Part shown: positions 1 to 10,350 of the stretch, piece after piece
Layout of the letters: every line of letters starts with the position of its first letter
Numbering within the stretch: the first letter of the stretch is position 1
Program-made: the position numbers and the translations under genes
The notes under the pieces: model-generated
Database searches by the model: none
Told to the model about the DNA's origin: nothing
What the model saw: only the letters and a program-made list of their open reading frames with translations
Origin: Poteriospumella lacustris
Taxonomy: Eukaryota; Sar; Chrysophyceae; Chromulinales; Dinobryaceae
Assembly (NCBI GenBank): GCA_008000375.1
Contig: SMOI01000312.1
Location: 1-36,296 of the forward strand
DNA length: 36,296 nucleotides
Direction: 5' to 3'

Positions 1-1230
1 ATGGTCAAATCAGAGTATGTGATCGCCCTTTCGCAGACCATCGAGAAGGTCCAATCATTCCAGCTCAACATCAAACAGGTAAAAAGAGTATTTTAATGAG
101 CTGTTTGTTCGGCTATATTTATTTTTGTTTTCACTGATGGCTTGTACAATTATGTCTTTTCCTGTCTTTTGTCATCTTTTATTCACTCACATTTTGATAA
201 TCATATGTCGTACTCTTATTCCATTTGATGATCGCTCTCAATAACGTATTGATTTGATCAGGTTCGGTGGGTCCTGCAGCGGCAGCATGGTGGACGGAGC
301 AGTTCCTGTTTGAGTTATCCAATGTGGAGGTTGAAATCTTCTCTGGAGGCAGAACGGAGACCGCCCGTGGCGAATATCTTCTCGTCAGGAAGCTCCCTGA
401 AGTGTTCTTTGCCCGATACGGAAGTATCCCGGAGAAGATCTACGTGAGAGACTCCTACAAGACATTGTACGAGACTGCGGCACAGTCACGGATTAGCCTG
501 TCGATAGGCTACGGTGTCACGCTGTTCACCGGCGTTCCTGGGAATGGAAAGTCGCTCTTTCTGGTGTACTTCATCTACCGGTTCCTGACCGACGAGCGCT
601 TCGAAGACAAGCGCTTCGTCCTCGAGTTCACGAGCGGAACGTACATCTGCTTCCAGCCCAACGGTGTGCCCGGAGAGTTCTGGTGTTCGTTTGAAAGGGC
701 ATCCCACATGCGATCAAAGGAGTTCCTCTTGCTTTGTGATATCATGGAACTTGTTCATCCGGCGTCTCGCGCCGAGTGGACGTTTATCTTCAGCTCCCCT
801 GCTCCGGCCCGATACAAGGAGTTCCTCAAACATTCCCCCAGCTGGGAGTTTGCCTTGCCGGACTGGAGTGAAGTGGAACTCATGATCGTGAGTGCTCTCA
901 AAGGCGACATCGACTCCCATCGTCCAAATTAATTAGTTTGATAATTATTTTATTACATTGTCCATCGGCCGAGCCCTTCGAGAAAATCGACGTTTCTCTC
1001 CAACGCGTTCGACATATAGGCAACTGATGCGATGACTTCGACTGTTCGCGGGGGGGGGGTTAGCGTTACATTTTCCTCCAACGTGTCCCCCACCATCAGC
1101 AAAGATCCTCGCATGCTCATGCGCAACGCCCTGGGGGGGGGGGGGAGAAAGGTGGAGACCTCGCCGAGTCATTCTTCAAGTACGGCTTCGGCATGGCTGA
1201 CAGCGAACAGAGCTACATGCTCGTGCATAT
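1..1230 (+). pseudogene. Decayed Crinkler/RHS-type P-loop NTPase gene
   Basis: The stretch from about 264 to 887 encodes a P-loop NTPase of the type found in Crinkler (CRN) and RHS-like proteins. It has the upstream YVRDSYKTLYE block, a Walker A motif GVPGNGKS at nt 531-554, and the late FSSP...YKEFLK and PDWSEVEL blocks. A likely intron spans 79-261 (gt...ag). The frame that begins with the ATG at base 1 does not join the NTPase frame across it, whereas the frame starting at base 3 does, so the 5' end is unclear and may lie outside the window. A GTGAGT donor at 888 and an AG at 1018-1019 suggest a second intron. After it the family-like text is scattered over different frames, and the frame changes at two G runs (1050-1059 and 1133-1145). 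A last recognisable block, KYGFGMADSEQSY, lies near 1178-1216 and is followed by a stop. Family membership is fairly sure. Pseudogene status is inferred from the breaks; sequencing error in the G runs is the alternative. Confidence 0.72.
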
Positions 1231-1839
1231 CAACCCCCTCTGACTGTTGGCGGTCAGCGATTGAATGCATGCGAACAGAGTGGAACAACGGGGGTGCAAC
1301 AAGTAACGCTGAGAGACAAAGAAGCGGTCAATTTTGGCGCGACGGCGAGTAGTTTTTACAAAAAAGACAACACATGGGCATGGCAAGAGCGTGCCCCCCC
1401 CCCTCGATCAAGAGGAGATGTCGTGGAATACGACCCGTGCGAATACATGTATAAGCAGGAGGAGGCGAGGGAGGCGAGGAAGGGAGAGAGAAGTGAATGA
1501 GAGCGCGCGCACGCGTATAATAGTGGAGGACGAGACAGAGAAAGAAATGAAGCGGCGAGACACACACCAGTCCCACCGAGACAGTCGTCGTCGTCCCTTT
1601 CTGCCCGACGATTCGTGTAACATAGCATCGGGCGAAGGGACGCGACCGCAACACACATCAAACGCATCAGAAATCAAAGAAGCAAACAACCAAACAACCA
1701 AGCCACGGCAGCACATGCCACCCGTAGCGACAGTGACGGTGCTGCTGCTCGTAGCGGTGCTGGAGAGAGCGGGCGAGAGCGGGGCATTGGGAGGGGGGAA
1801 GGCGGCAGGCTCCACCACCACCACCAGGTCGAAACTCGA
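1231..1839. other. Intergenic, purine-rich, no gene seen
   Basis: About 600 bases lie between the Crinkler relic and the 3' end of the glycosyltransferase. The + strand is strongly purine-rich from about 1450 to 1560, with an alternating GCGCGCGCACGCG tract near 1503-1515 and a run of 10 C at 1394-1403. Open frames occur on both strands, but they are low-complexity Arg/Ser/Thr text without any family resemblance and look like products of the base skew. Confidence 0.6.
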
Positions 1840-3739
1840 TTAGACGGTGAATGATGCGTAAATAAACGTGAAAACGATGGCAATCGCACAGCAAACCGCG
1901 ACAATGTTTCGAATACGAGCCGTCGACATGTTGGTGCAGGGTGCACACAAACAGGACAAATACGACGTCGCCTTTTGACAGACTGTCACGTTGTGAGGTT
2001 TCCGATTTCGTTTTGGTGACAACAACGAACCCATTTCTAGATCGCCTTCCTCTGGCAACGCGGACAAATTCGCAGAACTCAAGAAATCAGTACACGACAA
2101 ACGTGAACGTGTCACAGTCACACATTCCGTGGTATTCTCTACCATATCTTGTACCCCACGTGTGGTATTCAGAAAGGGTTCGGCGAGGATTTTGATCATA
2201 TAATAGTTGCAGCACAACACCGACAAGACGTTGCGACCGGCACCTTCTGGATTCGACAAGTGACGCTTCATGAACGCTGGATCACGATGCTTGACAATCG
2301 CATCCTATACACGCAGACAGACGCACAGGACACCATCATCATCAGAGAGGGGCGCTGAAGGAACAGGGCGATATACAGAGAACAGACAGACGCACGTACC
2401 TTGTAGTTCTCCGCCATTTGTTGCAAGATGATGTTTCGCTCGTATCGCCAGGCCTTTTCCCGAGCCGTAATACTCATTTGATTACGTAATCGTGCATCCA
2501 ACACCAATTTGCGGGTCGCTTGATAGAATGCTTCGAAATCACCGGCGGGGCACGTCAAGCCATTGACACCGTTCTCCACCAAGTGACCACCACACTTCTG
2601 TTCCACCACACTGGGACAACCACTCGCCAACGCTTCCAACGTCACGTTGCCAAAGGTTTCCACATCGCTGGGGAACAACAAGATATCGGAAGACGCATAG
2701 GCTTCGCCCAAGGCAGTGCCAGACAACCAGCCACAGCAATGCACGTCCTTCAACGTCGACAAATACTTCTCGAAGGTACCACTGCCCACCACCAGCGACT
2801 TCACTGGCAGCCCTTCATCTTGCAATCGTTTCACCACCGACAACCAAATGTCGGGGCGTTTCTCGGGGACAATACGACTCACCCACAAGACCACCACATC
2901 CGTTTCGTTGATACCCTTGGACGCACGGAACGCTTGAGAACGACGCTCCGGACTGAAAATCTGCATGTCCACACCTCTTCCCCATTCCTTTAACTCCGTG
3001 GCTGTACCATAACCCCACTCGTCGCGCATTTTCTTCAGCATCTACATTCACAACGAGAAATCAAATCGACAGCCAATTAGACAAAAACCAACGAGACAGG
3101 CAAAGCGACATCGAAGAAGAGGGGACAACGTACATAGGGAGTGGGCACGTAGACCGTAGGCAGTTGCTCGAAGAATCCTTTCAAATATCGATGGAATCCA
3201 GGACCCAACAGCCATTCCACAAAGTAATACTTCAGGTAATCACAGTAGTTGGAATGCCACGTGCCCATGTACGCGATGTTGTTGCGCTGGCACCATTTGA
3301 CACCTTCCAAACCCACAAAGTCGGGCACCGTGAAATGCACGATATTGGGGTTGAATTCTTCCAACAACGCAATCGTTTCCTCATCCAAACCAACACCAAA
3401 CGAATAGTCACCCGCATGTTCGAAAGGAATCTTGATGCCTGGTACGACGATGACGTCTTTCAACAGATTGGGATCAATGTTGTCCGGGACTGTACTGACA
3501 ATTTTAACAGTCGCCCCACGAGATCGCAAATGTGATTCCAAACGACGAATAGTGAGAGTGACGCCGTCCAAAACGAAATACGTCGCAGTGAAGATCAGAA
3601 TGCGCAGTTCCGAATCCGCAGGACGATCGGTGGAGTATCCTTTACCCAAGGAGGAGGTTGACATTAAAGATTTGGTCTCTGATAGCGACATGGTGTGATA
3701 TAACTTCTTTGTTTTCACGAAAGTCAATAACTGCCTCAC
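1840..3739 (-). CDS. GT4-family glycosyltransferase with C-terminal membrane anchor
   Basis: Three exons on the minus strand: 3739-3134, 3041-2400 and 2304-1840. The introns are 92 and 95 nt, both with GTACGT donors, and all phases agree, giving 570 aa. A second in-frame Met at 3691 would give 554 aa and may be the real start. The N-terminal half is the acceptor-binding Rossmann domain (LRILIFTATYFVLDGVTLTIRR, then NIVHFTVPDFVG and GTWHSNY). The second exon is the donor-binding domain: GVD, VLWVSRIVPEKRPDIW, VVGSGTF, then the EX7E motif in DVETFGNVTLEALASG. This is the fold of sulfoquinovosyl- and mannosyltransferases such as SQD2. The last exon adds about 150 residues without family resemblance, with many N-glycosylation-like NxT/S sites, ending in a hydrophobic segment (IVAVCCAIAIVFTFIYASF) that looks like a membrane anchor. 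Substrate cannot be read from the sequence. It is divergent from TIM10, 537 bp away. Confidence 0.88.
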
Positions 3740-4276
3740 TGTTTGTTACGGCAAGGAGGAGAAATGCAATGCACACACTTGAATTCCTTCGGAAAAGATA
3801 CGTCAGAAAATCAACACAATGAAATGATGATAGTCTTTCTTGAATTTTTTTCTTCCAATGGAGACAAAATGGTCAATGCTTGTGACTTAAACCGTCGAAT
3901 CAAACCCTGCATCGATGAAATTGATTGCAACAGCGGAGCGGAGTGGAGAGGCGTCGTCGTCGGTGGTCTTTCCGACTGCCAAAGGGAACAAGGCACCCAC
4001 TGACTATCCTATGGTGTGTTGGTTCGCACCGAAGTCGTCGTCGTCGTGTTCGGGTTGGTTGGTCAACTGGCAAGGCGTCGAGTGGTACCTTCTTTGGCAA
4101 CGTAGTATCCATATATCATGGTCAAATTCAGTAGGTACTTTGTACTATATGCATTAGGAAACGATTTTTGGCGGCGGCTTGCAGGCGGTCTCGTCGATGT
4201 TTGCGACGGCGGCCAATGGTCAATAAAACCCAATACACCACTCCGCTTTGTCAGCAATTATCAACGTGAATCTGAA
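3740..4276. promoter_or_regulatory. Divergent intergenic region, glycosyltransferase / TIM10
   Basis: This holds the 5' ends of two divergently transcribed genes. I see no TATA box placed convincingly and no conserved element. An open frame runs into the TIM10 first exon from 4118, but its translation before the Met at 4277 does not resemble a small Tim N-terminus, so it is probably 5' UTR. Confidence 0.5.
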
Positions 4277-4684
4277 ATGAACTTCTTTGGTGGTGATAAC
4301 GCGGCGAACAATGCCAACATTTTGGCGGCTGCCAAGATCGAATTCGATACGTTCGCCGAGATGTACGGAAAGTAAGTAGCACTCGTACTCGTCCAGTCGT
4401 CGATATTTTTTGTCTCATTTCCTGGTCATGTAACTGGTATATCCAATGTGGTTGATTTTGTTTCCAGGATGTCAACCACCTGCCAAAAGAAGTGTGTGTC
4501 TGCGTATCACGATGGAGAGTTGAATGTTGGCGAGATGACTTGCGTTGATCGATGCGTGTACAAGTATTTGCAAGCGTCGTTGAAGATTCGTGAGGTGGTG
4601 GAAAAGAATGGTGAAATGATGGCAAAGCAAGCAGAGGCTGGTGTGACGATGCCTGGTCCTTACAATAAGGTCAATGGTCGGTAA
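4277..4684 (+). CDS. TIM10: Mitochondrial intermembrane-space chaperone Tim10
   Basis: Two exons, 4277-4371 and 4468-4684, joined across a 96-nt GTAAGT...CAG intron (phase 2), give 103 aa. The second exon carries the twin CX3C motif of small Tims: C37-QKK-C41 and C57-VDR-C61, 15 residues apart, in the context GELNVGEMTCVDRCVYKYL. That context matches Tim10 better than Tim9 or Tim8/13. Small Tims form a hexamer in the mitochondrial intermembrane space that carries hydrophobic precursors to the TIM22 and SAM complexes; the four cysteines form two disulfides after Mia40-dependent import. The protein is slightly longer than the usual ~90 aa, with a short Asn/Ala-rich head before the first helix. 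I chose the Met at 4277 because the first helix follows directly. The gene converges on CFAP70, with 166 bp between stop codons. Confidence 0.92.
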
Positions 4685-4850
4685 AGAGGCGTGGGGGTGT
4701 CCTGTCCCGCCCTGTTTTGTAATGCACTGTATATTTTTCTCTCTATCTCTCTCGCCTCATCTGCAACCTGTGTGTTTGATCGATTCTGTCGTTCGGTATT
4801 GTTACCATAAATTAGTTAAAGTGCATGCTGGCTGGCGTTCACCAGAACGA

Positions 4851-7800
4851 CTATTGCGAGGACACGCTGCCATTCGCACTCGCGTTGGCGATGGCATTAG
4901 ACAATTGCGTGATAATTTGATTGATGGCAGCGATTTCTTCTTGTCTGCCCAGGGTATGCAAGAGTTCACTGCATTTCTGAGCGGCGTGTAGTTTCAAGGC
5001 GGCGTCACTGTCTTCGTCTTGCAGCACCGCTTGGTATTCTTCAATGGCCTTGGCGGCCATGTTTTGACCCGCCAAGATATCAGCCAACAGCTTGCGGTTA
5101 TAGGACCCAGCGCCACCGCCTGACTTGGCACTACGAGAAGGAGACGTACTGGAGAACGATGCCGTTGCTGCAGGATTCACGGTCCCCGCCATCGCCGCGG
5201 TTTCCAGTACAATCGTTCGACGAATCAAATCTTCCGCCGTTTGCAACTTGTCCACCGCCATAAACGAGGTAGCCAATTCACGTAAAATATTGGGATCGGC
5301 TTGTTGCAAGCGCAATGTTTGAAACAAACACGCATCCGCCTCGGCCAATCGATGCCCACCACACTGGATACACAGAATGCACAGATACGCCCAGATGTCG
5401 GGATGGCGATTGTCCAACAGATTCGCTTGCAACAGCGCTTGTTCGGCGTCTTCCAACTTCTCCATCCGTAAATAGGCAATACCCAACAAGAGGCTAATCG
5501 ACGCCGAGGTGTATATTTGTGCGGCGTATAAGAGAATCTTGACCGTCTGGGCCCACTCACCCGTTTGCAACAGCAACTTGCCCAACAACAAAAACGCCCG
5601 CAATGGAATGAACTCTCCACGGCGCATGTCTTCAATGGGGATACTTTGATCCATGGCAATCTGTACGGCCATCACCAAGGCATCCACGACACGGTCATGG
5701 TTGACCCGTGTACGATACCACGTGAACGCCTCAGAGACCTTGGCTTCCATGTGTGTCTCGGGGCTATACTGGGGTGCCAACAACGAGGCCTGGGTCGCTG
5801 GATCGGTGCCTAATAGTGAACATGAAACACACAACATCGCCATCGCCGTTAAGACATCTTCAGCGCACACAGCAGTCGACGATAAACAAAAAAATACACA
5901 CTGACCATCGATCACACCGGGAGCAAGCACCGCACCATCGTCGCGGGGATGATTCATCCCCAAGGCGGCCGCGGGGGAATCAAAGAAATCCCACGTCACC
6001 TCCGCTTCCGCTCGTTTCAACATGTATTTGATGTACGGAGGGGTCACGGCCGGTTTGTTCCGCGCTTGGGCCTTCTCGGTACCCGCTCGTTCGCAATCGT
6101 TGGCCAAGCGAACACAGGCATGGGCCAATTGGAATTGGCCGTATTTCACCAGGTATTGGGCCGTCTCCGCCATGATCAAGACAATGGTGCGTCGAGGTGT
6201 CCCGTGGGCAGTCACCGGTGTTTCTCCGTAATCACCCTCCGCATACGACCTACACACACACAAACCAACATATTAATCACACACTCCACACAAACATACG
6301 TTCGTTCGGTCGACGACTGACCTGCTGGCCAACAACAAGGCCTTTCGTGTCTCCAACGGTCGTTCCAACATCGAAAAATACGCCGCTAAGACCGCATAGA
6401 CTCGCGGATGCACCGGAATCAAATTGTCCGATTCATACCCAGAGAACTCATGGAAGGCGACATCTAAACCCGTGATGGCGTCCGCACCGCGTTGAATCTC
6501 AATCGCATGATGCAAGACCTCCCCCGCCAATTCTCGTTGATCCAATTCCAACAACACACTGGCATACAACACCGCCGTTTCCCAATTGTTGGTCACATGT
6601 TGCGTAGCAATGCTCAACGACTCGCGTGCTTTCTTCAACAACATCTGGTAACCCTCCACCGTCGATTCATTCCGAACACCCGACAAATACACAAATTGAC
6701 TCGCATAGCGCAACAAGAACTGCGCGTACGCCACATAGGCATCGTGCAAGATTTGAGGATTCGTTTGCAACTTCACATGATGATCAATGTATTGCAAGCG
6801 TTCCATGTGAATGACTTCCGCCCGTTGGTATTGTCCATCGGCCAGGGCATCTTCGGCTTCGCGCCACAAACGATCGTAGAGTTGACGATAACTTTCCGGT
6901 TCTTCGAGGACCTTGGCGGGGTTCTCGATGTCTTCTTTGTCCTTTTGAATAACGGTGCTGGCAAAGATGGCATTCAACACCACATTGCATTCTTTCATGA
7001 TAAACGTATACAATTCACTTAAAATCGCTTGAATTGTCGGTTCATCGTGAGAGACATCGACGGGTTCCTGCCCATGGTGTTGCGTGTCCACGTGTCGTAA
7101 GACGGGGCTCTTCCCCAAGGCACGTCCCTTGGGACCGTATCGTTCTCGAATCAACAATTGCACCTTCGGTCGTAATCGTTCTTGCAAATCATGGAACAGT
7201 CCATTGTTCACCAAATACTTCATGAAATTCAATTTCTGCTCTTCCAACACCATCGCTTCGTCACGTTTGTCCCCGTTTTGATGATTGCTTTCCACCGTAT
7301 CCCGCAACAACGTCGGGTACAACGAGACGTATTCTTGAGCAATACGTTCCAAGGTGAGGGAGATTTCGTCGCGCAGTTCTTCGAGTGCGTCACGATTGGT
7401 CGGTGCGGTGGAGACCGGTGGAGCGACCACCCCATCGACGGGGACCGGGGACTTGGTCGCCGCAAAATTGACCAAGGAAGCCTTCGACACCAACGGCTCA
7501 TTGGTTTGCAAGGTAATGACACATTCTGGATTGGCGACATCCATCAGATCCCCTTGGACACTCACACGCACCGGGAACGTCACTTCCCCCGCGGCCAAGA
7601 TACCCGAGAGATCGACCAACCCCGTCGCAAAGACTTCTCCTCCTTCCGCCGCCACGGATTCAGGCGTAGGAACTTTACGTACCGTCAGGGGTACAAAGGC
7701 ATGCGTGGGATCCTCGGCAATCAATTTCGTCAACTTGCGCACTTCCGATCGATGCAAGAACACGACCGGTGAGGCGGCCCATTCCAACCGCCACAAATCA

Positions 7801-8807
7801 CCGCGTTGACGAATGTCTTCCTCCACAGGCACCGCCAATGCGGTCTCTTTGTCCCAGGAGATGCGTCCATTCGATAACTCCAACAACGGGAAGACTTTCT
7901 TCATGTAATCCATCAGACCGGTCGTTTCCTCCTCTCCCATCGACGATGCGTTCTCATCGTTTCCACCGACCGAGAGCTTGTAGGAGGCCACTTTCCCTTG
8001 TGAGTCAATCAACTTGTCGATGTTGTCGATATATTTCGTTCGGAGATCCGCAGCGGTGGGTTGAACTTTCGCCTTGGGGTCCAGCACATCGGCGTAATGC
8101 AGAGCCCACGTATGGGGAGGACCGTGCAACACGGCAGATTGCCAGGACAGAATACGCGACCCCAACACGAATCCAGACAAATCGTTGTCAATCGATGCCG
8201 TGAAGGATAAGACCGATGAATCTTGATTCACCAATGCATGTGCAGTGACTGTGGAATACTCCGATAAGAAACCCGAGAAATTCATTTGCCCACTGCCCGA
8301 GGTGAAGATCGAATGCAAGGGAATCTGCTGCTCGACCAACGTCTCCTCGGCTGGTGCAACAGGCGCAGGAGGAGCACCTTTACCACCTTTGGCAGGTGGG
8401 GCGGCAGCTTGGGGTTCTGCCAACATGATCAATTTGACGGAAATGATAGTGTTGGCCAGGGCGTTCAACACCTCCGCGTTCAACTCGATAAAGTTGGAGC
8501 GAAGATACAGACCACCAAAGCCATACAGATAGGTTTTGAGGCCTTCTTCATTGATTTGCTTGTGCATCACAAACTCTTCTGTCGCAAAGGATGATTCATT
8601 GTTTTTCGTGAATCGAAACACATCCAAGCCGCCTAACAGGCTAACGGAAAGCTTCGCCTTGACTTCTTTGTCAAAGTCCGGTGACAAAATCAAGGCGACA
8701 TCACCGAGCTATAGAGTCATAGACAAAAAGACGAAAACCACATCAAGCCTGAACCATTTCCTGTGTGTGAATGTACTTACCTCCACACCAAAATAGCCTT
8801 CTTCCAT
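4851..8807 (-). CDS. CFAP70: Cilia- and flagella-associated protein 70 (TPR protein)
   Basis: Four exons on the minus strand: 8807-8781 (only nine codons), 8708-6322, 6249-5906 and 5809-4851. Introns are 72, 72 and 96 nt with donors GTAAGT, GTCAGT and GTCAGT; phases agree throughout, giving 1238 aa. CFAP70 (TTC18) is an axonemal protein reported in the central apparatus/outer-dynein region of motile cilia. The family match is strong in the middle (LIRERYGPKG, then ELYTFIMKECNVVLN) and in the C-terminal tetratricopeptide repeats (LLLGIAYLRMEKLEDAEQAL, followed by HPDIWAYLCILCIQCGGHRL). The N-terminal half is beta-rich and includes an Ala/Pro/Lys linker (AAPPAKGGKGAPPAPVAPAE). Length is close to the animal protein (~1120 aa). 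The third intron is a multiple of three and has no stop, so it could also be read through. The organism should therefore have motile flagella at some stage. Confidence 0.93.
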
Positions 8808-9269
8808 GATTCTTGACGATCAGCGACTTGACTTTGTAAACCGCCTTCAGAAAACGTGGAATGCTATATTGTTTGGAACGCTGCTATACAAAAGCGATAC
8901 AGCTAATTCTGATGACGGTGCTGTTGAACTTGCTGACTCCGATCGGTCGTTGCAATGAGGCGATGAATCGATGAGAAGAAGAAAAGACCTTTCACTTTCT
9001 TTGAATGAACTGCTGCGCCTCTGCTGCGTGTGTGTGTGCTCTGTTGGCGTAACGGTTTGTTCCAGCCTCTCCCAGACTTTCCCATTGTCTGTGTCGTGCC
9101 CCCAAACGAGTGTGCCAGCAGGCGGACCAGCCTTCCTCGATCATCAAGTCGTCAAGTCGAGGGTGAAGGGTGTCTTTGGTAAGATTTCGCTGGGTAATTC
9201 TGCAAACCAGTATTAACCGTATCGATTCTGAATATCACTGGAGCGTGAGTGACTGTTTGTGAGTGTGAA
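8808..9269. promoter_or_regulatory. Divergent intergenic region, CFAP70 / coiled-coil gene
   Basis: This is the 462-bp head-to-head spacer. Short TG-rich stretches lie near 9025-9045. I see no TATA box, no clear X-box/RFX site for the ciliary gene, and no convincing open frame. Confidence 0.45.
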
Positions 9270-10038
9270 ATGTCGAAGCGATCTCGTACAGATTCTGAAC
9301 ATCACCACAATGATGACGAAGCATCCATGAAAGTTATGGAATTGGAGGCCAAGCTTGCGGATGCTGATCGTCACTTGCTGTATTTGAGAACATTGAAGCT
9401 ACAGAAGCTACGAGAACAAGCTGGTGGTGTCGCGACGGAATCTATCATTCAGGCGTACACTGACCCTTTGGTCCATTTCGAGTTGCAGGCGTTGTACCGA
9501 AAACACAATGATATGTCAGTAGTGATGCTGTTGTTTTCTTGCGCACCTGTGTGATTGTTAATGTCTTTTCTCTGTTTGTATTGACTACAGGGTGTTGAAG
9601 TTGAAAGACAAGGAATTGGAAATGCTCTCATTGACCGCCGTCCCGGATACGAACGCCTTGATGCAAGAAAACAAGCGACTGCGAACCGAATTGGAAAGCA
9701 AATCTCGAGCACATGATCTGCTCCAAGCGGATCTCCAGGATGCCATGCAATTCATTCAAGAGCTACAGACCCAAGTGCTGGAGAAGAAAGAGAACTATCA
9801 ACGAATCTTGAAAGAAAACGAGAAGTTGTCGACCGAATTGTTCACATGGCAACAACAATCGCAACAATTACAGCAACAATTACAACAACAGCAGCACCAA
9901 TATCCACATGCGGAGGAACCTGGATCGGCGATGCCGGTAGAAGATGGTGGTGCTGATGCTGATGCTGATGCTGATGTTGTTGCGGTTGTCACTGGAAGTG
10001 ACAGTCCCGTTCTCGCAGTGGAAGACAACGACGACTAG
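9270..10038 (+). CDS. Coiled-coil nuclear protein, possible WTAP/FIP37
   Basis: Two exons, 9270-9514 and 9591-10038, joined over a 76-nt intron (GTCAGT...CAG, phase 2), give 230 aa. After a basic start (MSKRSRTDSEHHH) nearly the whole protein is predicted coiled coil. Blocks that recall WTAP, the regulatory subunit of the m6A writer complex, are DPLVHFELQALYRKHNDM (compare DPAINLFF in WTAP), KLKDKELEMLSL, the ALMQENKRLRTEL block after PDTN, and AMQFIQELQTQVLEKKENYQ (compare FIxQLxEEVEGMQ). The end is low complexity: a Gln-rich stretch, then Ala-Asp repeats and an acidic tail. The CDS is secure. The WTAP assignment rests on short matches in a coiled coil, which are easily misleading. Another coiled-coil protein is possible. 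Confidence 0.7.
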
Positions 10039-10350
10039 AGGAGGAGTAGCACATACGATCAACGGCACTTAACTCCTCGTCTCGTCTTGAATGAATGGTG
10101 ATACCACGTAATTATTGCATCGCTGTATACTGTATTTTTTGTTGTTGGTTTTCGTTGAATGCTTTGTTGCGAATTAAATACATTTGGCTCTGAGGAGAGA
10201 AAAACAATAACAAAACAGAGACAGACACGAGTCCCGTTGACCGAGTCGATGTCTACGTTGTGCTTATACTTGCAGGTCTGTCCCCCCATTACACATGAGG
10301 TCAACCACCACCCCCCCCCCCCCCAACCCTCTCGATCGGTCGGCCGATGA
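10039..10350. other. Short convergent intergenic spacer with C14 run
   Basis: This separates two convergent genes. It contains a 14-C homopolymer at 10311-10324, just 26 bases beyond the stop of the minus-strand gene, so probably inside its 3' UTR as poly-G. No gene is seen. Confidence 0.6.

Noticed and set aside
1-78. ATG at base 1 as start of the Crinkler gene
   Set aside because: The frame from this ATG looks protein-like but does not join the NTPase frame through the 79-261 intron or any other donor I tried; kept only as an ambiguity.
1334-1843. 169-codon plus-strand frame and several minus frames
   Set aside because: Low-complexity products of a purine-skewed spacer; no domain, no splice context.
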